Source of the DNA: Strix aluco
Taxonomy: Eukaryota; Chordata; Aves; Strigiformes; Strigidae
Direction: 5' to 3'
Assembly (NCBI RefSeq): GCF_031877795.1
Contig: NC_133933.1
Coordinates: 66,970,484 to 67,034,483 of the forward strand
Length of the DNA: 64,000 nt
Shown piece by piece: positions 14,258 to 27,000 of the stretch. Below the pieces are notes generated by a model. That model had not been told where the DNA came from and made no database searches. It saw only the letters and a program-made list of their open reading frames with translations. Each line of letters starts with the position of its first letter. The stretch's first letter is position 1. The translations under genes and the position numbers were made by a program.

Positions 14258-14640
14258 CTTCGCCAGCTGGGCCCGTCTCAGAAATCGGGCAAATACAGAA
14301 CAAGCGAGGGTGGCTACCTTTTCGCTTTGGGCAATCAGTAGTTTAACTACTTCTCCCCGACTGGGGAGTTCTCATGGCTGTAAGAGAGTGAGCAGAGCTT
14401 CTAATTTTTCCATGAAGTGTTAAACCGCAAGAGGCCAGGAAACTCCTGCTGCAGAGCCGTGTGGCAGCTGGGGCGTCGAGTCGCCGCCCTGGCCCGGGAG
14501 CCGTCGGTCTCGGTGTGCCTGGCGCAGGAGGAGCTCCGACGCCCGCGGTAGGGCGTGCATCGGTGGATCACCCCTCCTTCGTGGCACCTGCCGCGCTCCT
14601 GAACGACTGTCGGACACCCTTCATCTTCCCAAGAGAAGAA

Positions 14641-17600
14641 TTAGCAGCAGCCAGTCAACAGCTTAGGCTGTCTTCTTACGTCACAGAGCCTGGAAACTGC
14701 CTTCTCTAATTGCAACATGCCACGCAGCTAAAAAACTCATAGGAAACCTGGGACAGGCTCCCAGAAGTACCTTTGATTTAAAGCTAGGTCTTCCCCAGAT
14801 GGGGACAGACAGATGGATCGGTGACCTCTGTCCAAAGAAGAGGAAAGGGCCACAGGCTAGCTGCATGGGAAAGACTTGGCCTGATGGATGGAAATCCAGC
14901 AAGCCCAACCCAGCTGAACCCCATCCCCAGAGGAGCTGTGGGCTGTGACGCTGCTGGCTGATTTGGGGTGTAGCTGTTTTGGGGTGCTGAGTGCACACAC
15001 AGAGAACTCTGTGGGATCAGGTCCCAGCCAGCCCTCTAACACTGCAAACCTCAGTAACATTAAATAATACTAAAGTAAAAGAACTTGCCACAGGAGGGCC
15101 CTAAACCCTCTCTTCTCCATGGAAATCCTCATTTATCATCACCCTGTATCAGTATTATGTTCTTAGTAGGATAGTAGCATGTTCTTAGTACATTATGATT
15201 TGTAACCATCCTTCCGCTGGTTTGCTTTTGCTCAGGCATCTCTTCTTGTGCGTGAAGGTTATGCAAGATATGCACAACTTTACACAGCAATAACCTATTG
15301 ACTAAAACACAAAGAAGATAGCTGGGCCAAATGTGCTACTGAAGTGTATTTTGGTGTGCGGCCATGTGATGTGTCCCTGCTGGCCCGACAGCTCTCAGTG
15401 CCAAGGGGAAGCGGCAGCCTCCATCGCTTCTCGGAACAGGCTGACTCTTGGTCTTGTTGAGCCATTTTAACTCTCTGCTTTATTTCTTATGTGGAACAGT
15501 ATTTGCTTCTTGAGTCCTCTTGATAGGAACTAATCCTGCTGCAACAACTTTACTCCTGTCTTTGCTTTTACTTCTCTTTACTCTCACACAGCTCATCACA
15601 GTGCCTTTACTAAAGCTGCAGGAAGGTCCTGCAACCATGCCTTGCAAACCTGGGCCTTGGCTTGCAGGCATCTGAATCCCTGGGCTGTGAGGTTATGAAT
15701 AGGAGAAACATGCCTGACCTGTGAGTGTGTGAGCTCAAAGTGGGAGCTCAGCAGGAGCAGCCCATTGCCCTCCTGCAAGGCAGAATAATATGCACATTCA
15801 AATGCAAACAAAGCAAAAACTACCAGTGAAATGTATTGCTGATGTGATACAGGAGGTTAAACCAGGGAATTGGGATGCTTCCTCTGACACTAAATTTCTA
15901 CATTTTTCTCACAAACCTGTATAAATTCACATGTTTTGTTAAATTAATATCTTGTGCCTGAAACGACTTGTCTTCATGATGTGGCTATAACCTGCTAAAA
16001 TAGGATTTGGCTCATTTGTATGCATTGCATATTAAAATGGTGGTTTGCTTCTGGAAGCAGGTTGTCACACAAGGTAGAGCAAGCTGTATTGGTATGAGAA
16101 TACAAACACAGATCCTGAGGGTTATACTGTTTCATTTTATTTTTGACAATTTAAGGGCTACACTGTGATGCATGTCCCTGGTTAGAGCAAGCACCATTAA
16201 GAGACGGAGTGGGGGTGGGGGGGGAGTCCTGCCTCCTTTATGCATTGCTCTGAGGTGGTACAGCTACGCGGGGCCCCTAAATACCTCACACAGCACATAG
16301 GCAGTGTAGAACTGGGAGACCTATGGCTGAGTCTAAATGGCCAAAACTGCTTTTTCTTTCCTCCTGCTGCAATAAACCTGTTCCTCGTGCTGCCATCCTC
16401 TGTATGGTCCATGGGCCACTGCTTCCTGAGTGCAGGGGAAAGAGGGTGGTATGTGTGGTGGCACCTGTCACAGATCAGGGATCAGCTGGCATCCTCTTGA
16501 AAGGTGAAGGGAGCAGTTACAACAGAAATGGGACTCTAGTTGAATTCTGTTACTTTGTGATAATTAACAGGAAATAGAAGCTGCCACTCAGGCCTTCCAG
16601 CAAGCTTTTCTAGTATTCAGCTGGTGATAATAATTACATCAATCATCAGACATTTCTGCAGTTTCTTCTGCAGTTCCTTTTTATTACTTTATTATTCGAC
16701 TATTGACTAAATAGTAAGTATTCCCACACAACTTGTTTAGGATGTGTGAAACAATTTGTATGAAATAAACCTATTATGTACTTGTGCTCTTCTTTATTTC
16801 AGTTTTCATGCATTTCTTTAAGACTCTTGAATAAACATTTCTCTGACCCAAAGTAGAAATGCTAAAATAGTCTGGGTTTGTTTTAAAAAATAAGTGACAA
16901 CATATTTTATTTAGGAAATGAACCTGTTATTCATAAAGTAAAAGGACCAAAAGTGCACCAGGAAGTTAAGTGTTTGTGTATGTGATTTTTATAGGTATGT
17001 AATCTCATAAACACTGAATAAATACAAAGAATCAAAGAACTGTTGCCATTTCTGTCAGGAATTACCCATCTGGTATTGGTGGACATTCAGTGCCCAAACC
17101 TTTTAAAAGGTCTACCCATAGCCACAAGTTGAGATGGCCAAGTGGCCTCTTCAAGTCAGACTTCAAGGGTGACCCTTGTGTGTAACAGGAGGAAGGGAAT
17201 TTTCTTGCCCTCGTGCTCTTGGTCTCTCTTGTCACCACTGTTCTCTTTTGAAAACCGTAGGGAATAAACAAGAATTAACCACTAGATGGCTGTATTCAGT
17301 AACAAAAGGCCACACACACGTTCTTATTCTGCTATAATCCATGCTAAAGATGGGTTATTATTTTTATAAGCTCAATCAGTCTTTTAATGGACGAATTCAT
17401 GTGGACAGACCAAAGAGGCAGGACAACATACCCTGACAAGGTTATTGGCTATATAAGTAATCTTGGTTATTCTGTGTATTGGTAGTTGGGCTACCCCAGG
17501 TAAGGAGGGCTTTAGGGTGCAGTGCCGTGCAGAGTTGTGTGCAGTAGCTCTTCACAAAACCAGCCTGAACAGGATAGCTTGGTCAGCACTGAGCCTGAGC

Positions 17601-17857
17601 ATGGAGGTCCTGAGCTGTCCTCTAGTGCTAGACCCAGCCTAATTCTAACAGAGGCCAAGGATGACATTTCCTGCTGGGCCTATGGGGAGGTGCTCCTGCC
17701 CCAGTTTCAAATGTTGCTAGAAGTCCCAGATATGGAGTACTGGTCCATCTATGGCTGTGCCAGCGGTGCTTTTGGGTGGCAGAGGAAGGGTAAGGCAAAA
17801 GTAGCACATCTCTGCCCCTTCCCACAAAGGAGAAGTCCACAGATGACAAAAGAGGAC
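14641..17857. other. Intergenic between the orphan CpG island and an LTR fragment
   Basis: Composition falls back to the AT-rich background after the CpG island. If the island drives a transcript on the plus strand, its exons would lie here or beyond, but no coding exon could be recognised. Confidence 0.5.
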
Positions 17858-18560
17858 TGTGGTTAATCTTGGTTAACAGCCAAATGCCCAGCCAGCTGCT
17901 CACTCCCTCCTCCCTCCACTCCTCCTCCAGTAGGACAGAGGGAGAAAATAGGACGAGAAAGATCATGGGCCAAGATAAAGACAGGGACATTGCTTGCCAT
18001 TTACTGTTGCAGGCAAAACAGACTCAATGGGGGAAAAATCAATGTAATTTGTTGCCAATTAAAATAGATTTGGGTAGTGAGAAACAAAAAGAAGAACATT
18101 AAAACAACATCCTTCCTCCCTCCTTTCCCAGGTTCAACTTCACATCTTCAGTCCAGACTCTTCTACCCATCCCAAGTGGTGCAAGGTGCCAGGAGTGGGT
18201 ATGGTCAGTACATAGTGGTTTCCCTCTGCTACTCCTTCCTCCTCACACTTTTCCTCTGCTCCAGTGTGAATTACCCATGGGCTGCAGTTCCTGTCAGGAA
18301 AAATCTGCTCTGGTGTGGGCTCTCCACAAGATGCAGTCCTTCAGGAATATCCATCGGTTCCAGTGCGGGTCCTCCATGGGCTGCAGGCGGGTACCTGCTC
18401 CCCTATTGAGGACTTCCTCCTCTTCCTCCTTTCTCTGACCTAGGTGTTCCTTCCCTCTGCTGCTTCTCACTCTTTTTTTCCTCCTCCTCAGTTTCAGATG
18501 ACCCTCTAGAAATCGCAGAAAAGTATCTACTGTGTCTACTTGGCTTTGAGCCTTTCAGTG
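17858..18560 (-). mobile_element. Inverted, partial family B ERV LTR
   Basis: Read on the minus strand this matches the 3' two-thirds of the LTR at 30,137. The shared blocks are the TGTGG...CAGCCA end, the GACAGGGACATTG...AAACAGACTC stretch, and CTGCAG repeat units spaced by TGCTC-CAGTG motifs. The 5' end of the LTR (TGTGCTGGGTTTG) was not found, so the element is truncated or too diverged beyond about 18,560. The stretch to about 18,950 may be more of the same. Confidence 0.7.
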
Positions 18561-19228
18561 ATCAACTGTGAAGGGCCTGCCCTTGGGTGCACTGGGAAGG
18601 GCTCCCAGCATTTCTACTACTGTGGGAACAGCCTGGGCACATCTGGCTTTTCTTCAGTATCTCTGAGAGGATGTGCAGAATTGGTAGACTGCTAGCCCGA
18701 AGCTCTTGTGGAAGTCTAGCAAAGCCATGGCACACAGAGCAGGAGCTCCAAGCATCATGCCATCAGAAGCTAGCTGAGGAGCTTATGGGAGGCATGATCT
18801 GGGCCAGTGGGAAGGTTCCCTGTGGCTGCTGGTTGACCATACTTGCTGGTGATGGTCCTGAGTTGAACAGGACAAGGGAGCTGTTGGACATGGCATCTGT
18901 TAGTGAGGCTTCACTGATCAGCTGATGGCTATGTGGTGCCTTTTTTTTTTTTTGTATTTCATGGGATCCTCTGTGTGTATGCTTTAGCAGACAGTGACCA
19001 AGGATACTAATACAAGGCTTTACAATGCAAAAGCTAGGCTTGTGTCCTGAAACATAGGTCAAAGAGGGATAGTTGTCCATGTGTGTTTATTGTAGTTCTG
19101 TGGACATGAGTCAGCCAAGAAGGTATCTTTTTTCTATTTTATCTTGGTAATCCCATGCTGACCATTGTTGCTTTTACTAATCTGTCATGTATCAAGGTGT
19201 GGCTGACTTGCATCTTTTGATATCTACA

Positions 19229-19260
19229 TAGATTCATAGATTCACAGCCCTAATGATAAA
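19229..19260 (-). mobile_element. Possible CR1-like tail
   Basis: CATAGATTCATAGATTCACAG resembles the octamer tail of an old CR1 in reverse. Nothing recognisable follows, so it may be chance. Confidence 0.3.
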
Positions 19261-22200
19261 AAGTCAGGGCCAGCCTTGTGAAGGTGTGTCCACCTGTGTA
19301 CAGCCAGTTGTGTAATCTGACTGTTTCTTTACTCCCTGTTCCCCAGTTTTGTGCACCACCATGACATAAAAGGCAGCCATGGATAAGGCCACTTGTCTGA
19401 GCAAGACTTCAAGAGCCACAGGATACATCTGATGAGGACATTATGGGGTTAGTTAGTGTGATGGAGGTGTCTTGTCAAAGGTGCCAAAAAGATTTGTGAC
19501 TGCGTATCATTTCAGACAGGACCTCAAGTGTACTCTTAGGTAGAGAAAGGAATGGCTTGCAGTGTGAATATAGTTGGTGCATCCATAATAGCTCATGTGA
19601 AATCTGGGAATGTAGTAGTATTTCACTGGCCACATCTACATCGCTGCTGAAACACTTCTCCAAAACTGACCATGGCTTGTCTCACTATTGCCAAATCAAG
19701 ATAAAGATAGTTTAGTAGTGCTCTCAAAAGCTTCAGTGGTGTATTTGCTCTTTTCCACAGAATATCTAGTGACTAATGCTTAGAGAATCACAGCAAACTT
19801 TTGTTCTTGGAGAAAAGGAAAAATAAGTTCTGTCAATAGCAAAGGTATTGCTGTGGTCAGTTAGGCTTACAGTGAAAGTCAGAAACAAGAGATCTCTGGT
19901 TACTGCAACCTAGAAAGTAAAACTTTAATTCAGTTATGTGTCCATATTTAGCAAGCTTTTGAAATGCTTTTGGATGTTAATTATACTGTGACAATCCTGT
20001 CAGGCCCTGGGTTCTAGATGACACCTAAATTAGGATGTTAATAAACGTAAAACATCTGCAATGAAACTTGAAATAGTGCAATTATTTCAGTGGATCAGAC
20101 AGAAAGTTCAGACCAACGAAAATGAAATCGTGTGCCTACTACATGGGCGATACAGGTGAGTTAGTTCAATGGTTCCCAATGACTTGACAGCATGTCTACG
20201 CTGCTTTGAGCTGACCACAAGCACAGCAAGGGGCACAATACCCCAGGGCAGAAGAGGTGACTGTTGGGTAGGGATCATGCCTCCCAGGCAGGGTCATAAA
20301 TTACAACAGTCCCATTCCGCTGTAACACAGTCCAGGCAGAATAGTAATGCAATGGCCCTGGACAACAGGGTGAGGATAAAAGCCCCAATGTGCTTCTTGA
20401 CTGCAGCAAGGTGCTGCCATCTAGCATCCTCTGAAAGTTTTTTCCTCTGCCATTTCTTTTGTCAGGAATTAACAGAAAATGTACTCCCCTCTTTAAAGTG
20501 CTTTTTCAGCTCCTGATACTTAATGGGGATGTGTGAAAGCAGAGGTGCCCATGTCTTAGCCAGTGTGGATTTCTGTGCCCTGTGACATCCACTTTTACCC
20601 TTTTACATAAATGCAGTCATCTTCCTTGAGGGAAATAAATGCTAATTTTGCATTTTCAGTGCTGGTGCATGCATGTGTATAGGTACTTAGCTTTAGTCTG
20701 CCATATCTGAAAATGTTGATCCAATCTGTAAAGGAAATATAACACTCATGGAGTAAGAAACATTGTATATTACACATAGTTTTGTTTCTTTTACTGTTTA
20801 GAAATCAAATTGTTCTGTTAAAAATCTTTAAGAAAAAAACCTAAAAATCATTAAAAGGGGCTGAAGATTTTCTTTCATAAAGGATTTTGAAATTTTTGAA
20901 ACCTGAATGTTGAACTTGTCACCAGAGTGCTAGACAAGCGATAACAGTTCAGCAAAAGAAATCTAGACCTCCAGTTAGTCTAACTTGGACTCGCACAGGA
21001 ATTTCACTTTAGCAAAAACCTGTAGTTTGTGTGGGTTTTTTTTTTTAATGAGAAATTTAAGCAGATCATATGACTATGACAGGAATTTCTCATTTCCTCT
21101 GAAACAGTATCTTGGCAGAACTGATGTGATATTGTGAAATATTGCTTTGATAGCACTGCTTTTATTTTAATTCAGAAGTGTTCTGTCAGGTTTTTTCCAA
21201 CCACTTTGGATGTGACTAACTTTTATAATGCATTTTTTTCCTGACTACCTGCATTTCATAATCATTACAATATCCAGGCTGATTTCACAGGCAAAATATG
21301 GAAACCTGGCCTCACAGACAGGCAAGAGGAAAATTGGTCACTATCTTCATTATGGCAAGTTTTTTCCCCATACAGTTCCTGGAGCTATCTCATTCTTCAT
21401 CGGGCAATTAAATTACTTGTTTTAAGGATTTTTTTTCCCTCTGTAGAGCAGCTTTTTTGTTTCTACATAGATTAGAAAGAGATGAGTAATTTTTTAAAAT
21501 AGAAAGGTTTTGACAGTTTCTTGTACATTTAAGATGTGAAAATTGTGGGTTCATCTTAAGAGAGGAGCAGAAGTTCAAGGCAGTTCTGCCTGATCTAAAG
21601 TGATGCTGCATCCCAGTTACCAAGCATTAGTATGAGTGCCTGGTGATAGGAAATCTTTGCTTCTGTATCCATATCTGACAAAATCTTTTAAATAGATTCC
21701 TATTTCTTGACATAAAACAGTGAAATGTAAGCACTCGATAAAGCACTAGGGTAATAACTGGGGTATCATGGAAGAGTACTGTGGTACCAGAAAACTTCTC
21801 TGCCCAACTAGGCTGAGTTCCTGGACTCTGATATGCACTGCCAGGGGTTAAGAAGAAACAGTGATAGAGAATGGCAGGCAGGTCAGGCAGTAGCTACCGA
21901 AATAACTGGCCCACAAAGAGGGATTGGTGTAGTATGTTGACCATGACAATTGTCTTCAAAATCTTGTAGCAAATTCCCAGGTGAAAAGTATGGGTGTTTT
22001 TTCTACACCTTTTCACTGCTCCAGCAGAGAGATTTAAATTTAGATTATTAGCTGCTATATTCAAAACAAAACTACTGGGGTCACCTGAGAGTGTCTGAGG
22101 TGAGATTTAGCTGAGGCTGAAGTAGTTTAATCAAATTTTTACCCTCATCTTCATCTTAGTCTTTTGGTAACAGGAAGGCTCTTTCTCCAGGGTATATCAC

Positions 22201-22835
22201 ATTAAACTGGTGACTGCAAATTTATTGACAAGACTTCATAAAAATTGTGCAAAACCTTTTTTCAAAATTTTTCATTAATGCCATGGCAATAGAAATCAGT
22301 ATAAATTTCAGATGACGCAAATAAGGAGTTACACAAGTGTACTCTAGAGACTTTTCTTATGCTGAGTGGTGATATATTAACTTTTTGTCCATTTATGTCG
22401 ATTGCCAGTAAGTCTCCGGAGTTCTGTCTGTTGTTTCTGATAACAGGACCAGGACTCATGCAAATTTGAAGAAAATACATGGTTGCAGCTTTCTAAAGTG
22501 GAGAAATGAGGGATTTCTTAACAGACAGTCAAGCTAATCTTGCATCCCTGTTTAGTCAGTCCTTGATGAAACTGCCCGCTGTGACGCCAAACAGAAAGTG
22601 AGTTGTGATTACGAACCTCTCTTTTGAGTTTGCCAGCTTACTGACCATCATCTTCTCTTACAGAAACATCGTACCTTCAAGAGATGATGGTGTCTTTTGT
22701 TTGCTGCACCAGCACTAGGAGGCAGGATTAGGTATGTATATATAATATATATTGTTATAGAATATCTCAAACACGTGATCTAGTGTACAAAAACGTTATG
22801 CAAAGTGGTATTACTAGGAATGCTATTTAAAAAAA

Positions 22836-22930
22836 ACAACTGAAGCATTGATAGGTTAAATGATTTGTCTAGGTTATGCAGGAAAATTGTGGGAGGTGCC
22901 AGATCTGCCTTAAATCCCCCCAGACTCACA
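22836..22930 (-). repeat. MIR-like ancient SINE relic, inverted
   Basis: AACTGAAGCATTGATAGGTT, AAATGATTTGTCTAGGTTAT, and then GTGCCAGATCTGCC with TTAAATCCC match the MIR core in reverse, including the accession of a 'gene-style' RNA polymerase III derived block. Confidence 0.5.
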
Positions 22931-23491
22931 ATATTATCTTATTCACAGGCAGGCCTCTAGAAAGGATTCATCTAAATGCTACATAGTGGCAACTGAACTC
23001 CAATGCTCTTGTTTCCTCTCTCCATGCAGTGAATACTTCGTTCACCTTTTCCTTCTTTCTCTACGTGGCTGAAAGTAGTGCATGCTAAATGTGCTGCAGC
23101 AGCTGTACGCTGCTCCTCATGGGTACACACTGTTTGTTCTGCATACCTTTAGCAGCTGTCATGAATGCCCATCAGTAAATGTTTATATGAAGTTATTATT
23201 TAGTTAAAGATGTGATACATAATGTCAAGGACGAATGCTAATGAAAAAGCAAGCTGTCAGATACTGATTCAAAAAGCTCAGGACTGCTCATCTGGAACCC
23301 AGGGCACCATGAGGTCAAGTACTTCCCCTTATTCAACCACACACAATACCTCTGGCTGCTCTGTATTTTTAGTTTCAACCATTTTCTATCTTTGGTATTG
23401 GATTGTTCCACCAACAATCAAAGTATAAGAAATGTTTTGACGTGAAGAGCTGCCAGGAAGCTTTGTTGGAAAGCTGGCGGTGTTAACCCAA

Positions 23492-24087
23492 TGTCCTGGT
23501 TTTGGCTGAGATAAAGTTAATTTTCTTCCTAGTAGCTGGTACAGTGCTGTGTTTTGGATTCAGTGTGAGAATAATGTTGATAACACACTGATGTTTTAGT
23601 TGTTATGAAGTAGCGTTTATCCTAAGTTAAGAATTTTTCAGTTTCCCGTGCTCTGTCAGCAAGGAGGCGTACAAGACACTGAGAGGGAGCGTGGCCAGGA
23701 GAGCTGACCCAAACTAACCAAAGGGATATTTCATACCATAAGATGTCATGCTCAGTATATAAACCAGGGGGAGTAGGCTGGGAGGGGCAGATTGCTGCTT
23801 AGGCATCAGTCAGCGGGTGTGAGCATTGTGCATCACTTGCCTTTTCTTGGGTTTTATTTCTCTCTCTTTTTGTTATATTCCGTTTCATTACAATTATTAT
23901 TATTTTTATTATTGTTATAGTATTATTGTTATAATTATATTTTAATCCATTTTAGTTATTAAACTGTTCTTACCTCAACCCATGAGTTTTACTTTTTTTC
24001 CCAATTCTCTCCATCCCACTGGGTGTGGGGAGGGGTGAGCAAGCAGCTGCGTGTTGCTTAGGTGCTGGCTGGGGTTAAACCAGGACA
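23492..24087 (+). mobile_element. Solo ERV LTR, family A (TGTCCTGG...CCAGGACA)
   Basis: The 596 bp element has perfect 11 bp terminal inverted repeats, TGTCCTGGTTT and AAACCAGGACA. A TATATAAA box lies at 23,756-23,763, followed by an AT-rich U5-like part. It resembles avian ERVL-type LTRs that I recognise from their opening motif. No primer-binding site follows and no internal region is present, so it is a solo LTR. Flanking 5 bp (CCCAA and CCTAG) do not form a clear target-site duplication. Confidence 0.88.
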
Positions 24088-27000
24088 CCTAGATGTTGGT
24101 GTACTTCTCGCACTCAGATTTGAAGGGATGTCCATGGTAGATTTCAAACCACAGGCAAAGACATGTCAGTTCTGTATGGTTTTCTGAAAGCAGGTGGAGG
24201 TGACACCTTCCTCAGGAAAAGGATGCCAAGTAGTAAAAATACTGGTAGAGAGGCAGCATGTACCAGTGGGATTTTCTAGGGCCTTCTTTATGGGAGAACA
24301 AAGTGTGTTGATGAGCAGCCTGTTGCCTGGCTGATGGTGCCCATTGGAACGGTAAGAATATTAATGGCTGTTTGGGTCACTTTCAGGCTCAACATTGAAA
24401 TTTGCATGAAGTTTAAGAAGAAAAGACATTCCTCTCTGATCTTCTCCTGTTGCAGTTTTAATCAATGAATGAGTATGCTTAGGTTGACAGGCCTTCCTCT
24501 GCTGTGCTGGTAACCTGGCCCTCAGAGTGATGGGTTTGAACCTGAGAACCTCCAAGTGACACCGGTCACTGGGAAAGCTGTCACCAATTGCCTGCTTCCT
24601 TCAAGCTGACAACAGTGCAGTCCAAAATAAAGTGCTCAGGCAAGTACGGGTTGTTTACCTGATTCATCTAAACTGCATCATCCCTCTTTTTTTACTTTTA
24701 GAAATAAACATGGGTCAAATTTCTCAAGAAGCTTTGAAGAGTGAGATATAGCCCACGTAGTTATACCTTGCTCATTGCTGTGGGATTTGAATATTTTATT
24801 GGACTCTATTATGCATGACTGTCAGCTACTGAAGCTTGTGGTGTTTTTCTCTACCTTCAGCAGACACTGGAGAGACCAGAAGGCATCTGGATTCCTTTTT
24901 ATAATATGGAGGTGACATGGAGAAAATTATTGAAGAGGGAGGAAACATTTACAAATAGTAGCTATGTGACTTCTTGAGACAGAAAAAAAGAAAAAAGGAA
25001 AAAGGGCAAAGTTTAATGGCAGGAAGTGGTTCTTCAGGGAACAATTCTCCCAAGTTCTTATGCCTTGTTTAGCTTTGATCAGCTAAGCAGAACACAGCAG
25101 CTCTTGAAGGACACATGTGGGCTGCTGGCTCCACAGGACACGTGCGGACATGCTGCCGGTTGGTCTGAATGAGCAGGGAGAGAGGGCACCTGCATGCCTC
25201 TGGGGAGGTGATGTCTCAGAAAAGGTAGTTATAGAAGACGTGTGCAGAGGATTACAGATGACTTGATTGTTTCTCTGGGAAGTCTGGAGAATATTTTTTC
25301 TTTCATTGCCCACTAGGTAGCATTGTCCCATGCTTTTGTTATGGTTAGAAATAAAACCTCGTCTTGCACCAGGGAAGCTGCAGTGCTGGTTGTTCTGACT
25401 AGCAAGTGGCAAGGTGGGGTTGTACACCCACATCACGTTCTCTGAAACATGGACAGTGCAGTCAGACAATGCGAGGACCAGCCCTGCCTTACCCAGCTGA
25501 GGTGGACCCTCTTTGGTCTGTCCCATGTGGGGCGAGGGGATGGACGCAGCTTGCCCGGGGACAGCTGTTCCTGAGGCCTTCCCACAGCTCTCCCCAGAAG
25601 ATGAGACCTTTCCACTGAAAATAACAACAGTGAAAAAGTACAAATAGCTCAGCACAAAGCCCAAAGCCTGGGTGTGCTCCCAAGCACAGGGTCAATGAAA
25701 GATACTCACAGCTGGGTAGGCTGTTAATCACCTGGTGGAAACATTTCTTAATTATGCAACAGGCAGACTTAAATAACCTCCTACAAAAAAACCAAACACT
25801 TCTTCCCTCTTGATGCGATACCTTCTTAAAGAGGCAGAGGAGTCCTGAGAAGCAGCAGAGACAGTCAGCCACCATGAAGTCCCATGGGCTTCACAGAGCA
25901 GCTGTTGTGTGAGGGGTAGTCCAACAAGAACCGTGTGCTGGAAAACCACACATCTGGGACAGACCAGGATGGTTGCTGGTCAGGGAACAACGTGCTTGTT
26001 TGCAGAGGGGAGTATGAGACGCAGCAGGCAGACAGTCAGGCTGGCCACTGGAGGCTGTGACAAGCAAGAGGGGAGGCAAAAAATGGCTAAAAGAGGAACT
26101 GGGAAGGAGAATCTACCCACAAGGGAACTTTTCTCAGCCAGCAGTGTGACAGCACTCTCACTGCACGAGGGTGGCTGTGCTGATCATGGGTGCTGTCCTG
26201 ATGCCCTGGCTGGCTCAGGGTCCTCAGCATACCCAGCCCTGTCCTGGCATGGGCAGGCAGCAATGAACCTCTGCAACTGGAAAACACACAAGAGGTGGAG
26301 ACATCAGGATGCCAGAGCAGATGGGAGACGATACATGCAGCGAAGCTGTGGAGATCTGCCAGCCCCTGGCAGTGGGAATGGAAGGCATCATCTGAGGACA
26401 ACAGACAAGTGTGCATGATGCGCTGCTCCAGCCAAAGTCCTGCTCCTATCTGACATCTGGCAGCAATCACTTTTGAAATGGATGGAAGTACCTGTAACAT
26501 TTTGGAGAAATACGACAATATTTTCATGTTGCTTGGAGAGATGTGGCTGGAGATAAGAGATGTGTCTAAAACAACTCATCCTGAACTGAAATAAAGAAAA
26601 ACTGAGACTTATGTACAAGCATTTGCACCTAAGGCACACTATGGTACATAGACATATGTGAAAAACACCTAGGTAAAGTGTCTGAGGAACAAGAACTATT
26701 TTCACTTGGGAAAGGAAGAGGTTGTATGAATCATGATGTACTTCCAGCATAGATTTTTATGGAAGCGAGGTTTTAAGGAGAAGAGATACCATCTGAAAGT
26801 TGGCAGAATTTGTTTTTAAAACACTTATCTGTGGAAATCCTGTACTTTGAACAAAAAAAATAGTTATGTGACAAAAGTCAGAATAAACCATGTTGTTTAG
26901 CAAAACAGCTTCATGATCTACCAAACCCTGTCTTGTGATGAAAAGCCACATGAAATCTGTGCAGATAAGCCATCACCCGTGTCTGGTTTCCCCTATGTTG

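Larger units (their letters stand above)
13500..14640. promoter_or_regulatory. Orphan CpG island
   Basis: This is a GC-rich, CpG-dense block of about 1.1 kb in AT-rich intergenic DNA, with CCGCCCC/GCCCCGCCCC boxes and a tetranucleotide array. Long frames on both strands (13,365-14,303 minus; 13,779-14,423 plus) have repetitive Pro/Ala/Arg/Gly composition, overlap one another and match no family I know, so I do not call them coding. It looks like a promoter for an unannotated transcript, possibly a lncRNA. No PERP first exon was recognised in it. Confidence 0.6.
18561..23491. other. Intergenic, no gene seen
   Basis: The first 400 bp may be further LTR-derived DNA. The remainder is AT-rich, with one SINE relic and a possible CR1 tail. 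Confidence 0.5.

Noticed and set aside
13365-14303. 312-codon open frame on the minus strand in the CpG island
   Set aside because: It is driven by GC richness and the tetranucleotide array, overlaps equally long frames on the other strand, and shows no domain.
25083-25664. 193-codon frame on the minus strand
   Set aside because: The start looks like a signal peptide, but the rest is compositionally random and overlaps several other frames.
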